Program-made: the position numbers and the translations under genes
NCBI RefSeq assembly: GCF_018919145.1
Contig: NZ_JAHLQJ010000011.1
Span: forward strand, 109,933 to 173,932
Source: Paenibacillus brevis
GTDB taxonomy: Bacteria; Bacillota; Bacilli; Paenibacillales; Paenibacillaceae
Length of the DNA: 64,000 nucleotides
Reading direction: 5' to 3'
Shown here: piece after piece, positions 35,893 through 44,036 of the stretch
How the letters are laid out: each line of letters opens with the position of its first letter
How positions within the stretch are numbered: position 1 is the first letter of the stretch
The notes under the pieces: generated by a model
The model's input: the letters and a program-made list of their open reading frames with translations, nothing else
Databases searched by the model: none
Told to the model about the DNA's origin: nothing

Positions 35893-36906
35893 TCATCCTT
35901 TCACAGGATCAAGTGAAGAAGGAGCAGTTACGTTATCAACCAGTGTTCCCTGTTTCTCGACGATGGCATCCAGTTCACGCATCCGATTGAACGAAGCGAT
36001 GGAGACCTCTACTTGATCATCATGGGGCTCCTTGGTTGTAAGCAATTGAAGCCAGAGTCCAGGATAACCGAGAATACGCAGAACCGGAATATCTCTGACC
36101 GCATTTGTTAACCGCAACAACTCAAAGGAAATTCCGATGACAAGCGGGAGCAGCAGCAAGCGGATGTATACCCGCTCCCACAATGAATCCCAACTGAAAA
36201 TCGGCAGCGAGTAGAGGATAATGCCGACGATGACGGTCAAAATGATAAAGCTGCTGCCGCAACGGTAGTGAAGGCGACTATATTTTTGCACATTGGCAGG
36301 GGTCAGTTCTTCTCCGGCTTCATATGCGCTGATGACTTTGTGCTCTGCACCATGGTACTGAAACAGGCGCTTAATAATCGGCGTCTGGGACATAATCCAC
36401 AGGTAGACAAGCAAGAAGACGACCTTGATTAGTCCTTCAACAAGACTATGCAGCGATTGGCTGCCAAATGCATTCTGGAACAGGAACTGCTCAACAATGG
36501 CAGGAACCAGCGTGAAGATCAGCTTGCCAAAAATAAAGGACAAGACACCAACGGCCGCGACCCCGATAATCATGGACAACGACCATCCGGATTGCTCCTT
36601 CTCCTTCTGTTTGGCACGTTCCTCCGGTTCAAGCTCGTCATCGGCCATCGCCTCGGCAGAGTAGTTCAGATGCTTGGATCCCTTCGCACTGGAATCAATA
36701 ATGCTGACGATCCCCCGCAAAAAAGGAATCTTACGCAAATTTTTCACCCATTGCTTATCCTGTTTAGGTACTTCAAGAAATGTAATCTCACCGGTTTTGC
36801 GGCGCACTGCCGTAACATTGACGTGCTTGCCGCCGAACATAACGCCCTCCATGACGGCTTGACCGCCATATATATTAGGTACAGATTGCTCTGACAATAA
36901 ATTCAC
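35893..36906 (-). CDS. yqhQ: DUF1385 membrane protein YqhQ
   Basis: A 337-residue integral membrane protein of the DUF1385 family. The N-terminal motif YGGQAVMEGVMFGGKH is a family signature, as are FLRGIVSIIDSS and the C-terminal QYHGAEHKVISAYEAGEELT with conserved His-Glu-His, which suggests metal binding. About four membrane segments are visible. Function is unknown. It is on the minus strand opposite to yqhR, with a ribosome site AGGAAGG before the start. Gene order matches B. subtilis. Confidence 0.88.
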   Translation of the reverse strand: MNLLSEQSVPNIYGGQAVMEGVMFGGKHVNVTAVRRKTGEITFLEVPKQDKQWVKNLRKIPFLRGIVSIIDSSAKGSKHLNYSAEAMADDELEPEERAKQKEKEQSGWSLSMIIGVAAVGVLSFIFGKLIFTLVPAIVEQFLFQNAFGSQSLHSLVEGLIKVVFLLVYLWIMSQTPIIKRLFQYHGAEHKVISAYEAGEELTPANVQKYSRLHYRCGSSFIILTVIVGIILYSLPIFSWDSLWERVYIRLLLLPLVIGISFELLRLTNAVRDIPVLRILGYPGLWLQLLTTKEPHDDQVEVSIASFNRMRELDAIVEKQGTLVDNVTAPSSLDPVKG

Positions 36907-37043
36907 CTTCCTAGGAGTGTTGGTTTTGATAGAATAATTACATTGTAACGAACTTTACGGTCAAATTCTAGTTTGATTAGTCTTTTTCGATTTGCGCATA
37001 CTAGCAATGAATGATACGACTAGCAGGAAAGGGCGATCGAGCT

Positions 37044-37538
37044 ATGAAGCACCAGGAAGAACAAGAGAAGAAAAGGACGAATCTATTGGGCTTTTCGATC
37101 ATGATCGGTTTTTTCGCCGGCTTGATCTGGGGAGCGGTCAAAGGACTGTTTTATTACATGAGCTTTACCACCGTGATACCGGGCTTTCTGGTGGAGCCGT
37201 TCTTTAAGCACAGCTTCCTGAATACCCAGCCGGGATATTATGTGGGGTGGCTGTCGTTCATCCTGTTTTCGATTGCGGCAACCCTTATTTATACGCTGGC
37301 TTTCCGGAAGCTGAGAGGACCCTTTCCCGGGATTGTCTACGGGATTGTGTGGTGGATGCTAATCTTCGTTGTGATCGGTCCGCTGGCACGGATGACGGCG
37401 CCAGAGACACAACTGTCCTTTGATACGCTGTTCAGCGAATTCTGTCTCTATTTATTGTGGGGACTATTTATTGGATATTCTACCGCAGAGGAATTTACCG
37501 ATGAGAGGAATCGCGAGCCGGAGCGGGCCTTGGAGTAG
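37044..37538 (+). CDS. yqhR: YqhR-family membrane protein
   Basis: A 164-residue protein with four hydrophobic membrane segments (LLGFSIMIGFFAGLIWGAV, the GWLSFILFSIAATLIYTLAF region, GIVYGIVWWMLIFVVIGPLA, LYLLWGLFIGYSTAEEF). Both ends are charged and cytoplasmic in a simple model. ATG 37044 is preferred (AGGAAAGGG upstream); ATG 37011 is possible but has no ribosome site. Recognised as YqhR by family features and position between yqhQ and aroQ. Function unknown. Confidence 0.82.
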   Translation: MKHQEEQEKKRTNLLGFSIMIGFFAGLIWGAVKGLFYYMSFTTVIPGFLVEPFFKHSFLNTQPGYYVGWLSFILFSIAATLIYTLAFRKLRGPFPGIVYGIVWWMLIFVVIGPLARMTAPETQLSFDTLFSEFCLYLLWGLFIGYSTAEEFTDERNREPERALE

Positions 37539-37602
37539 ACAAAGTGCTTCTCAATTCTCTTGTTTCTATGGTAAAATAACTTTTGGTTATTTTTACTGTT
37601 GA

Positions 37603-37635
37603 TGTTCAATCAGCCGGTTCCCAGCCCATTGAACA
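37603..37635. promoter_or_regulatory. Inverted repeat upstream of aroQ
   Basis: TGTTCAAT (37603-37610) and ATTGAACA (37628-37635) are exact reverse complements with 17 bp between them, 28 bp before the aroQ start. It could be an operator or a leader hairpin; no known motif fits. Confidence 0.4.
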
Positions 37636-37662
37636 ACTTCTTAAAATGGAAGGGTGAGCAGT

Positions 37663-38106
37663 ATGATCCGCATCCTGGTGTTAAATGGTCCAAATTTGAA
37701 TATGCTTGGGGTGCGAGAGCCTGTAATATACGGCTCAGTGGGACTCGGAGCGATTGAGGACAGGCTGCAAAAGTTGGCCGAAGCTGAGGGCATTGAGCTT
37801 CAGCTATTCCAATCCAATCATGAGGGTTATTTAATTGATAAGATCCATGAGGCGTATGGAGTCTGTGACGGCATTCTGATCAACCCTGGCGCATTGACTC
37901 ATTACAGCTATGCGTTAAGAGATGCACTCACAACGGTAGCAATACCGACAGTCGAGGTGCATCTGTCTAATATCCATGCCCGTGAGAGCTTCCGCCACCA
38001 TTCGGTCATCGCACCGATCGCGGTTGGGCAGATTGCGGGATTCGGAGCTTATGGATATGAGATGGGGATAATGGCTTTGCTTCAACATCTAAAAGCTAAT
38101 AGATAA
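37663..38106 (+). CDS. aroQ: Type II 3-dehydroquinate dehydratase
   Basis: A 147-residue enzyme of the shikimate pathway that dehydrates 3-dehydroquinate to 3-dehydroshikimate; type II enzymes form dodecamers. Visible motifs are [20 protein letters not shown] (active-site loop with Arg and the catalytic Tyr), [29 protein letters not shown] and [18 protein letters not shown] (catalytic His). ATG 37663 follows AAGGGTGA. It is named yqhS/aroQ in B. subtilis and lies next to yqhT there too. Confidence 0.96.
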   Translation: MIRILVLNGPNLNMLGVREPVIYGSVGLGAIEDRLQKLAEAEGIELQLFQSNHEGYLIDKIHEAYGVCDGILINPGALTHYSYALRDALTTVAIPTVEVHLSNIHARESFRHHSVIAPIAVGQIAGFGAYGYEMGIMALLQHLKANR

Positions 38107-38120
38107 GGGAGAGTTCTGAA

Positions 38121-39191
38121 ATGGCGAATACACGGGTTGCCGGGCTTCGCGAAGCAATGAAGCAGCAGCAAATTGAAGCCGTCTGGATTACTGATGACGT
38201 GAACCGCCGCTATTTGACGGGTTTTACCGGATCATCGGGTTATGTATTAATCACAGTTGATCATGCATACCTTCTTACCGATTTCCGTTATATGACGCAG
38301 GCATCTGAGCAGGCAAAGGATTTTGTGATTGTGGAGCATGGACCTTCTGTAAATGAAAATTTGAAGCAGTTGCTTCAAGAAGCAGGAATCGGCCGTCTGG
38401 GCTTTGAAGAAGATCATACAGTATTCTCTACCTACCGCAAGTATGAAAGTGACCTGAAGCCTTGCGAGCTTGTGCCTGTTAAGGGAATGGTTGAAGGCTT
38501 GCGGATGTTCAAGGACAACGGGGAACTCGAAGTCATGAAGGAAGCTGCCGATTTAGCGGACAAGACGTTCCTGCATATGCTGGAACTGCTTAAGCCGGGA
38601 GTATCCGAATGGGATATGGCCTTGGAGCTGGAGACGTTCATGCGCAAGCATGGAGCATCCGGCACTGCCTTCGAGACCATAATGGCATCCGGCGAGCGTT
38701 CTGCGATGCCTCATGGAGTTGCCAGCGGCAGAATTATGCAGAACAACGAATTTGTCACCATGGATTTCGGGGCATTATTGAATGGGTATTGCTCGGATAT
38801 TACGCGTACCGTATTTCTTGGAGAACCAACAGCCAAGCATCGGGAAATTTATGATATCGTGCTGGAAGCGCAAATGCATACACTGGAGCACCTGAAGCCT
38901 GGGATGACCGGACGCGAGGGGGATGCTTTGGCCCGCGATATTATTGCCCGGTACGGTTATGGAGAACTGTTCGGACATTCCACAGGGCATGGCTTGGGGA
39001 TGTATGTGCATGAAGAACCAAGATTGTCCAAGCTGAGCGATACGGTCCTTCAGCCTGGAATGGTAGTAACCGTAGAGCCAGGTATCTATATTCCTGGATT
39101 CGGCGGTGTGCGGATCGAGGATGATGTCGTAATTACGGATACAGGCGTACGCCGCCTGACCGAATCAACCAAGGATTTTATTACTCTGTAA
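38121..39191 (+). CDS. yqhT: M24-family Xaa-Pro aminopeptidase YqhT
   Basis: A 356-residue cytoplasmic metallopeptidase that removes N-terminal residues ahead of proline. The N-terminal creatinase-like domain (1-120) is followed by the pita-bread fold with metal ligands in VTMDFGALLNGYCSDITR (two Asp), HSTGHGLGMYVHEEP (His), VTVEPGIYI (Glu) and GVRIEDDVV (Glu). Length is normal. It starts 14 bp after aroQ, so both share a transcript, and it precedes efp, the same order as in B. subtilis. Processing of Pro-containing peptides fits a partnership with elongation factor P, but co-location alone does not prove this. Confidence 0.92.
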   Translation: MANTRVAGLREAMKQQQIEAVWITDDVNRRYLTGFTGSSGYVLITVDHAYLLTDFRYMTQASEQAKDFVIVEHGPSVNENLKQLLQEAGIGRLGFEEDHTVFSTYRKYESDLKPCELVPVKGMVEGLRMFKDNGELEVMKEAADLADKTFLHMLELLKPGVSEWDMALELETFMRKHGASGTAFETIMASGERSAMPHGVASGRIMQNNEFVTMDFGALLNGYCSDITRTVFLGEPTAKHREIYDIVLEAQMHTLEHLKPGMTGREGDALARDIIARYGYGELFGHSTGHGLGMYVHEEPRLSKLSDTVLQPGMVVTVEPGIYIPGFGGVRIEDDVVITDTGVRRLTESTKDFITL

Positions 39192-39256
39192 TTCGGTTTT
39201 TGCGCATGCAGGGCTTAAGATTTGGGTAATTCTAAAATTAATATAACAATTTTTTA

Positions 39257-39302
39257 TGTAAGGTGAATTGAATGCGGTGTACGTCATTAGTTCACCTTAT
39301 AA
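39257..39302. repeat. Miniature diverged family-1 repeat / hairpin in the efp leader
   Basis: TAAGGTGAA (39259-39267) and TTCACCTTA (39291-39299) form a 9-bp stem. The right side GTCATTAGTTCACCTTATA differs in few positions from the family-1 end GTCATTAGTTCAACTTATATA. It ends 6 bp before the efp ribosome site. Confidence 0.55.
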
Positions 39303-39321
39303 CCCCTGAGGAGGTTCTTTT

Positions 39322-39879
39322 GTGATTTCAGTAAACGATTTTAAAACAGGATTAACCGTTGAAGTGGAAGGCGATATTTATACCGTTCTTGATTTTCAAC
39401 ACGTAAAACCGGGTAAAGGCGCGGCATTTGTCCGTTCCAAATTGAAAAACCTCCGCAATGGCAACACGGTGGAGAAAACGTTCCGTGCAGGCGAGACTAT
39501 CGGCCGTGCATTGATTGAAAACCGCGATGTGCAATATTTGTACGCCAGCGGTCAAGAGCACGCATTCATGGACAACGAAACCTATGACCAGTTCACTTTG
39601 ACGGAAGAACAACTGAAATGGGAGCTTAACTTCCTGAAAGAGAATATGAACGTTAAGATTGTCAGCTATCAAGGCGAGATCCTGGGTATTAACCTGCCTA
39701 ACAGCGTCGAGCTGCGTGTAGTTGAGACTGAGCCGGGGATCAAAGGAAATACGGCTACTGGTGCTACGAAGAACGCCAAGGTAGAGACCGGTTTGAATGT
39801 TCAGGTTCCGCTCTTCATTAATGAAGATGATGTACTGCTGATCGATACCCGCGAAGGTAAATATATTTCCCGCGCATAG
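39322..39879 (+). CDS. efp: Elongation factor P
   Basis: A 185-residue tRNA-mimicking translation factor that relieves ribosome stalling at polyproline. The loop [16 protein letters not shown] places Lys32 at the tip, the residue modified with 5-aminopentanol in B. subtilis; the C-terminal signature is [21 protein letters not shown] 39322 is the start, 7 nt after GAGGAGG. It is the last gene before a 1.39-kb gene-free stretch, and a probable terminator lies at 39912. Confidence 0.97.
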   Translation: MISVNDFKTGLTVEVEGDIYTVLDFQHVKPGKGAAFVRSKLKNLRNGNTVEKTFRAGETIGRALIENRDVQYLYASGQEHAFMDNETYDQFTLTEEQLKWELNFLKENMNVKIVSYQGEILGINLPNSVELRVVETEPGIKGNTATGATKNAKVETGLNVQVPLFINEDDVLLIDTREGKYISRA

Positions 39880-39911
39880 GCTTATGCCTGGCAGCAATAT
39901 AGTAGCAGGAG

Positions 39912-39952
39912 GGGCGTCCCGACAGACTTGTTCTGGCGGGATGCCCTGTTTG
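39912..39952 (+). terminator. Probable efp terminator
   Basis: GGGCGTCCCG (39912-39921) pairs with CGGGATGCCC (39937-39946), with one G-U pair, followed by TGTTTGT. Confidence 0.65.
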
Positions 39953-40050
39953 TATTAGGGGCTGCGGCAACAAGCATTCAGACTGCGGCATTTAAGCGGC
40001 AAAATGTGCAGCAGCAAGAAAACAGTTGAACATTAGATGGCGAGTTGGAT

Positions 40051-40185
40051 GGGGCAACGTATGAGGTATGCTTACGATCGCTGTTGTTCGCGGATTTCTT
40101 TAATTGGACTAAGTTCTTACAAGGGAGAAATCCGCTCACAAAGGCGAACGCTGACGCTTCTACAGCACACCTCATACTTATGTCC
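40051..40185 (-). repeat. Family-1 repeat, core copy after efp (reverse orientation)
   Basis: It begins GGGGCAACGTATGAGGTATG and ends with CACACCTCATACTTATGTCC, with CGATCGCTGTTGTTCGCGGA and AAATCCGCTCACAAAGGCGA inside. The terminal GTATGAGGT/ACCTCATAC pair differs from the GTGTGAAGT/ACTTCACAC of other copies on both sides, so the hairpin has been kept by matching changes. Confidence 0.75.
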
Positions 40186-40330
40186 TGATTACTTCGCCTT
40201 TGCAATTCAACTTCGAGGCGCAGTTTGCACATGGCTGCGTTGCAGACTCCAGAATGCAATGCAATTGCCTGCATTGGCCCTAGACTGCAATGCAATAAGC
40301 TTGCCGCCGTGTCATGCAAGCAGAGTGCTC
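40186..40330 (-). repeat. Diverged repeat shared with 8790-8938
   Basis: TACTTCGCCTTTGCAATTCAACT...GCAGTTTGCACATGGCTGCG...ACTGCAATGCAATAAGCTTG lines up with the reverse complement of 8790-8938, with many differences and an extra piece of about 45 bp. In both places it sits directly against a family-1 core, so it may be a larger, older repeat unit. Confidence 0.5.
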
Positions 40331-40579
40331 CGTGCGCCAATAGCCTTCTCCCAATTTCCCCTTGCTGCCAGGCTCGCCTCAGGCTAGGCATCACCAATGG
40401 AAGCCTGTACGATTCAGTTTACGCACAGCCCAATGGCACACTGGCACCTGGAGTTGTGCCCAATCGTCCTTTGCTTCGGCCTTGTGTGGAACTCGTAACT
40501 TCGTTATCCGACTAAGTTTTCCAGTCTTGTCCCGAGCTTTACTCATTCAACTTGCTTAGTCTCATTCCGGTTATGCTCC

Positions 40580-40757
40580 AGTGAAATTTCTTACCTTAAA
40601 TTCTTCATTCGGCGCTCAAACCCAATTTTAGTGAAAAATTTTACCTTAGATCTCCAGTATCTAGTTAAACACACGGTATAGCCAACTTTAAGCGAAAAAA
40701 TTTCACTATATCCGCATTTCTATCATTTCCACTGAATTTAAGGTAACTTTTTTCACT
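40580..40757. repeat. Four-copy 21-bp motif array in two inverted pairs, 50-bp period
   Basis: Copies: 40580-40600 AGTGAAATTTCTTACCTTAA (+A), 40630-40650 AGTGAAAAATTTTACCTTAG (+A), and inverted 40687-40707 TTTAAGCGAAAAAATTTCAC (+T), 40737-40757 TTTAAGGTAACTTTTTTCAC (+T). Starts are exactly 50 bp apart within each pair, while the 29-bp sequences between motifs are unrelated. Three copies read GTGA-N6-TTAC, close to but not the Fnr pattern. No function is known to me. Confidence 0.7.
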
Positions 40758-40919
40758 GGATGCGTTCGATCCATCTTTTCATGCGATCCACTAATCACCG
40801 TCATACTGCGAGACACCGCGCGCTGGAAGCTGCGCTTGGTGCGAGGTTACTCATGCGTACTTGGTCGGTATTATGCAGAATCTACTGGATTAGCCCTTGT
40901 CTGTCGGCTTGTTGAAATT

Positions 40920-41042
40920 GGGGCATCTGTTGAAGAAACGGAGTGTTCGCCTTTGTGAGCGGATTCCTACAATTTTAGCTTTGATTCAATCAAAGGAATT
41001 CGCGAACAACAGCGATCGTAAGCACACTTCACACGTTGCCCC
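40920..41042 (+). repeat. Family-1 repeat, core copy upstream of lysC (left end shortened)
   Basis: GGAGTGTTCGCCTTTGTGAG...CAAAGGAATTCGCGAACAACAGCGA...ACACTTCACACGTTGCCCC. The usual GGGCATAAGTGTGAAGTG left end is cut to GGGCATCTGTTGAAG. A weak right end ATCATTGGTTGGTTTTATATA is at about 41055-41078. Confidence 0.7.
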
Positions 41043-41173
41043 GGGCACGAGGTACAATCATTGGTTGGTTTTATATATTGGCTGTTGCTGCGCTCTTGCA
41101 GTCAACCGCAACGAATGAACGCTTACATTAATATCCAAACGGCTTCTTTTTATGTATATGCACTGAAAAAGCA

Positions 41174-41201
41174 TTGACGAATCGCAGGGCATTCGTATTA
41201 T
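41174..41201 (+). promoter_or_regulatory. Sigma-A promoter of lysC
   Basis: TTGACG (41174-41179), 16 bp, TATTAT (41196-41201). The leader to TTG 41271 is about 63 nt, too short for a lysine riboswitch, and no riboswitch-like helix set is seen. Confidence 0.6.
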
Positions 41202-41270
41202 ACTGGTTTAAAGCGTTACCGATAGAAAATTATTATTGGATTAGGATTGAGTACATGAGGAGGGTCCAAC

Positions 41271-42524
41271 TTGGCTTTATATGTCATGAAATTCGGGGGG
41301 AGCTCCGTCGGTGATACGGAGCGGATGCAGCGTGTAGCCCGTCGTGTAGCGGAGAAGCAGGATGAAGGCCACCAGGTCATTGTGGTTGTGTCGGCTATGG
41401 GCGATACGACGGATGATCTGATCGATCAGGCCAAGCTATTGAGTCCGGAACCGCCAACCCGGGAAATGGATATGCTGATGACCACCGGGGAGCAGATTTC
41501 AATTGCGCTGTTATCGATCGCGATTCATCAGCTAGGCAAGAAGGCAATTTCCTTTACCGGCTGGCAGGCAGGATTTAGAACAGAGGCGGTACACGGAAAG
41601 GCGAGAATTATCGACATTCGGCCGTCGAGAGTGCTTGAGGCGATCAAGGAAGGGAATATCGTAGTCGTCGCTGGCTTCCAGGGAATGACAGAGGACGGAG
41701 AGATTACTACCTTTGGCCGTGGAGGTTCTGACACGACAGCTGTAGCACTTGCGGCTGCTACTTCAGCAGATGTATGCGAGATTTATACGGATGTGGATGG
41801 TATCTATTCGACGGATCCGAGAATCGTCAAGAATGCGCGCAAGCTGAATGAGATTTCGTATGACGAGATGTTGGAGCTGGCGAATCTGGGAGCTGCTGTA
41901 CTGCACCCTCGTGCCGTTGAATATGCGAAGCACAATCAGGTGCGGCTCGTTGTCCGGTCCAGCTTTAATCATAATGAGGGAACAGTCGTGAAGGAGGATG
42001 CTCATATGGAGCAAGGAGTAGTAGTCAGCGGGATCGCTTATGATAAAAATGTGGCACGGATCAGCATTGTAGGCGTCGAGCACGTTCCAGGCGTTCTGGC
42101 CAAGGTATTCGGCTCGTTGGCTGAGTCCAAGATCGATGTGGACATTATCGTGCAAAGCGGCGACCAGGAAGACAAGGCGGATTTCAGCTTTACGGTGGCG
42201 TTGTCTGATCGGGAGAAGGCGTTGAAGGTTATCGAAGGTCTTTCGGAAGAGGTTCCGTTCCGCGAGGTGACCTCGGAAGACGGTCTGGTGAAGGTGTCAA
42301 TCGTCGGTGCCGGTATGGTCAGTCACCCTGGGGTCGCAGCTCAAATGTTCGATGTGATCTCGAAGCAAGGCGTAAATATTGAAATGGTCAGCACTTCCGA
42401 GATTAAAGTCTCCTGCGTGATTGCGGGCGGCAAGCTGAATGAAGTCGTGCAGGCGCTGCATACAGCTTATGGGCTGGATACTGACAACCAAGCGTTTGTC
42501 GGAGGTCCGAAGGATCGCCGTTAA
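41271..42524 (+). CDS. lysC: Aspartokinase with two ACT domains
   Basis: A 417-residue enzyme that phosphorylates aspartate, the first step to lysine, threonine, methionine and diaminopimelate. The kinase domain begins MALYVMKFGGSSVGDTERM, with VVVVSAMGDTTDDL, FQGMTEDGEITTFGRGGSDTTAV and EIYTDVDGIYSTDPR. Two ACT domains (about 265-335 and 345-405) bind amino-acid effectors. The length and layout fit the B. subtilis LysC type, in which an internal start also makes a small regulatory subunit. TTG 41271 follows AGGAGG. Its place between efp and yqhV breaks the B. subtilis gene order, where these are neighbours. It has its own promoter and terminator. Confidence 0.93.
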   Translation: MALYVMKFGGSSVGDTERMQRVARRVAEKQDEGHQVIVVVSAMGDTTDDLIDQAKLLSPEPPTREMDMLMTTGEQISIALLSIAIHQLGKKAISFTGWQAGFRTEAVHGKARIIDIRPSRVLEAIKEGNIVVVAGFQGMTEDGEITTFGRGGSDTTAVALAAATSADVCEIYTDVDGIYSTDPRIVKNARKLNEISYDEMLELANLGAAVLHPRAVEYAKHNQVRLVVRSSFNHNEGTVVKEDAHMEQGVVVSGIAYDKNVARISIVGVEHVPGVLAKVFGSLAESKIDVDIIVQSGDQEDKADFSFTVALSDREKALKVIEGLSEEVPFREVTSEDGLVKVSIVGAGMVSHPGVAAQMFDVISKQGVNIEMVSTSEIKVSCVIAGGKLNEVVQALHTAYGLDTDNQAFVGGPKDRR

Positions 42525-42553
42525 TCATTTCATTGAATAGAATTGCAATTTTA

Positions 42554-42608
42554 ATAGGGGCTGTCTCAATAGATCAGAGATCTAAAGAGACAGCCCCTAT
42601 TTCTTTTT
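42554..42608 (+). terminator. Strong terminator of lysC
   Basis: A perfect stem ATAGGGGCTGTCTC (42554-42567) with GAGACAGCCCCTAT (42587-42600), loop with a further AGATCAGAGATCT palindrome, followed by TTCTTTTTTC. Confidence 0.9.
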
Positions 42609-42668
42609 TCTAAAATAAGATGTTTCGGCATATGAATCAGAGAGAATGAATGGACAAGGGAGGGCAAT

Positions 42669-42935
42669 ATGCTTGATAAATTTGTAACTGGAATGGCCTC
42701 GCTGCGAATCGTATCGGGAAGCATTGAGATTGTTGCGGCGATTCTGATGCTGAAGCTGGGACGGGTAGATAAGGCGCTTGCCGTCAACTCAGCATTGGCA
42801 TTTGTCGGACCAAGCGTTCTCCTGATTACCACTGCGATCGGGCTGGCCGGAATGGCAGATAGACTATCCTGGGGCAAAATGCTCTGGATCGGTCTGGGAG
42901 TGAGTTGTCTCTTAATCGGCATTTTAAAGAAATGA
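42669..42935 (+). CDS. yqhV: YqhV-family small membrane protein (DUF2619)
   Basis: An 88-residue protein with three hydrophobic segments (RIVSGSIEIVAAILMLKLG, SALAFVGPSVLLITTAIGLA, MLWIGLGVSCLLIGILK). It stands directly before spoIIIAA, as yqhV does in B. subtilis, and the sequence type fits DUF2619. Function unknown. Ribosome site AAGGGAGGG precedes ATG 42669. Confidence 0.85.
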   Translation: MLDKFVTGMASLRIVSGSIEIVAAILMLKLGRVDKALAVNSALAFVGPSVLLITTAIGLAGMADRLSWGKMLWIGLGVSCLLIGILKK

Positions 42936-42945
42936 TAGATTTGGC

Positions 42946-42975
42946 GTCATAAAGACGAAGTACAGGCATAGATAT
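42946..42975 (+). promoter_or_regulatory. Possible sigma-E promoter of the spoIIIA operon
   Basis: GTCATAAA (42946-42953), 13 bp, CATAGATAT (42967-42975) resembles sigma-E boxes (ATA-type -35, CATACAnT -10) with mismatches. spoIIIA is a sigma-E operon in B. subtilis, which supports the call. Confidence 0.4.
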
Positions 42976-43043
42976 GATGTATAAGACACCGAAATGATAA
43001 AGCTGAATAGGATTTGCAAGTAAGAAGTTTTGGGGGGACGCCT

Positions 43044-44036
43044 ATGGACCAAAGCTGGCTGTCTGTATTTCCCGATACCCTCCGTCAATTATTGGCCAAG
43101 CTGCCGGAAGCGCTGTTCACTGAACTAGAGGAGATACGTGTCAGAGAAGGCAGACCGTTCGAAGTGAATGCCGGGGGCCTTCACCAATTCTTAACGCCAG
43201 ATGGAGAGATGACCAGCGTTCCGTCGCGAGCCTATCATCCTGACAAGCAGGATACCGGCAGGCTTCTGGATCTGTTGACCAACCACTCCTTATACACCAT
43301 GGAGGAGGAACTGCGGAAGGGCTTTATTACGCTTCCGGGAGGTCATCGGGTTGGACTATCGGGAAGGACGGTTCTGGCAGGCGGGCGTGTGGAGCATTTA
43401 CGGGACATAAGCGGATTCAACATCCGGCTGGCGAGAGAATTGAAAGGAATTGGTGATCCGCTGCTCCCCTACCTGCTTGATTTCCGTCATCGAACGGTAC
43501 TGCACACTTTGATTCTTTCTCCCCCGCAACAGGGCAAGACCACCTTGGTTCGTGATCTTGTCCGTCTGATTAGCGGAGGCTCCTGGAGACATCCCGAGGC
43601 GAGATGGCCCGGGAAGAAGGTGGCTGTCATTGATGAACGGTCCGAAATTGCCGGGAGCAAGTTTGGAGTGCCCAGCTTTGATCTGGGACCGCGCACCGAT
43701 GTCATGGACGGGTGCCCTAAATCGGAAGGCATGATGATGATGATCCGATCCATGTCACCCGAGGTACTCGTAGTGGACGAGATTGGCCGCCCGGAGGATG
43801 CGGAGGCACTAACAGAAGCCCTGCATGCCGGTGTCCGTGTCATTGCAACAGCACATGGGACGGATGTAGAGGATTTGGAGTCGCGTCCGGTGCTGTCGAA
43901 ACTGATAGGCGCCTCTTTTTTTCAAAGGTACATTGTCCTGCATCGAAAAGAGAACCAGCTTCTATTCTCCATCCGTGATGAACAAAGAAGAAGGATTCTG
44001 GGGGTAGAGGAGAAGGAGGGAAGGCAGCGTGCTTAA
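43044..44036 (+). CDS. spoIIIAA: Stage III sporulation protein AA (ATPase)
   Basis: A 330-residue ATPase related to type II/IV secretion ATPases, first gene of the mother-cell operon that builds the channel to the forespore. ELEEIRVREGRPFEVN and GHRVGLSGRTVLAGGRVEHLR are in the N-terminal part, Walker A LSPPQQGKTTLVRDL near residue 155-170, Walker B-like VLVVDEIGRPEDAEAL and IATAHGTDVEDL follow. ATG 43044 is preceded by GGGGGGA; a frame start at 43014 is upstream of that site. It overlaps spoIIIAB by 8 bp. It probably powers assembly or transport in the SpoIIIA-SpoIIQ complex. Confidence 0.96.
   Translation: MDQSWLSVFPDTLRQLLAKLPEALFTELEEIRVREGRPFEVNAGGLHQFLTPDGEMTSVPSRAYHPDKQDTGRLLDLLTNHSLYTMEEELRKGFITLPGGHRVGLSGRTVLAGGRVEHLRDISGFNIRLARELKGIGDPLLPYLLDFRHRTVLHTLILSPPQQGKTTLVRDLVRLISGGSWRHPEARWPGKKVAVIDERSEIAGSKFGVPSFDLGPRTDVMDGCPKSEGMMMMIRSMSPEVLVVDEIGRPEDAEALTEALHAGVRVIATAHGTDVEDLESRPVLSKLIGASFFQRYIVLHRKENQLLFSIRDEQRRRILGVEEKEGRQRA

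Larger units (their letters stand above)
39880..41270. other. Gene-free stretch of 1.39 kb between efp and lysC, repeat-rich
   Basis: No credible gene was found. It holds the efp terminator, two family-1 repeat cores in opposite orientation (40051-40185, 40920-41042), a segment at 40186-40330 resembling 8790-8938 in reverse complement, a four-copy 21-bp motif array (40580-40757), and the lysC promoter. Between 40331 and 40579 and between 40758 and 40919 I see nothing recognisable. Confidence 0.7.

Noticed and set aside
40037..40515. Overlapping small frames after efp
   Set aside because: They run through a family-1 repeat and its neighbour segment; part of one (YDRCCSRISL) is simply the translation of the repeat and recurs at other copies.
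40580..40757. The 21-bp array as a CRISPR
   Set aside because: Only four diverged copies, in inverted pairs rather than direct repeats, and no cas genes in the window.
41042..41270. Lysine riboswitch before lysC
   Set aside because: The leader after the likely promoter is about 63 nt, too short, and no characteristic helices or terminator are seen.
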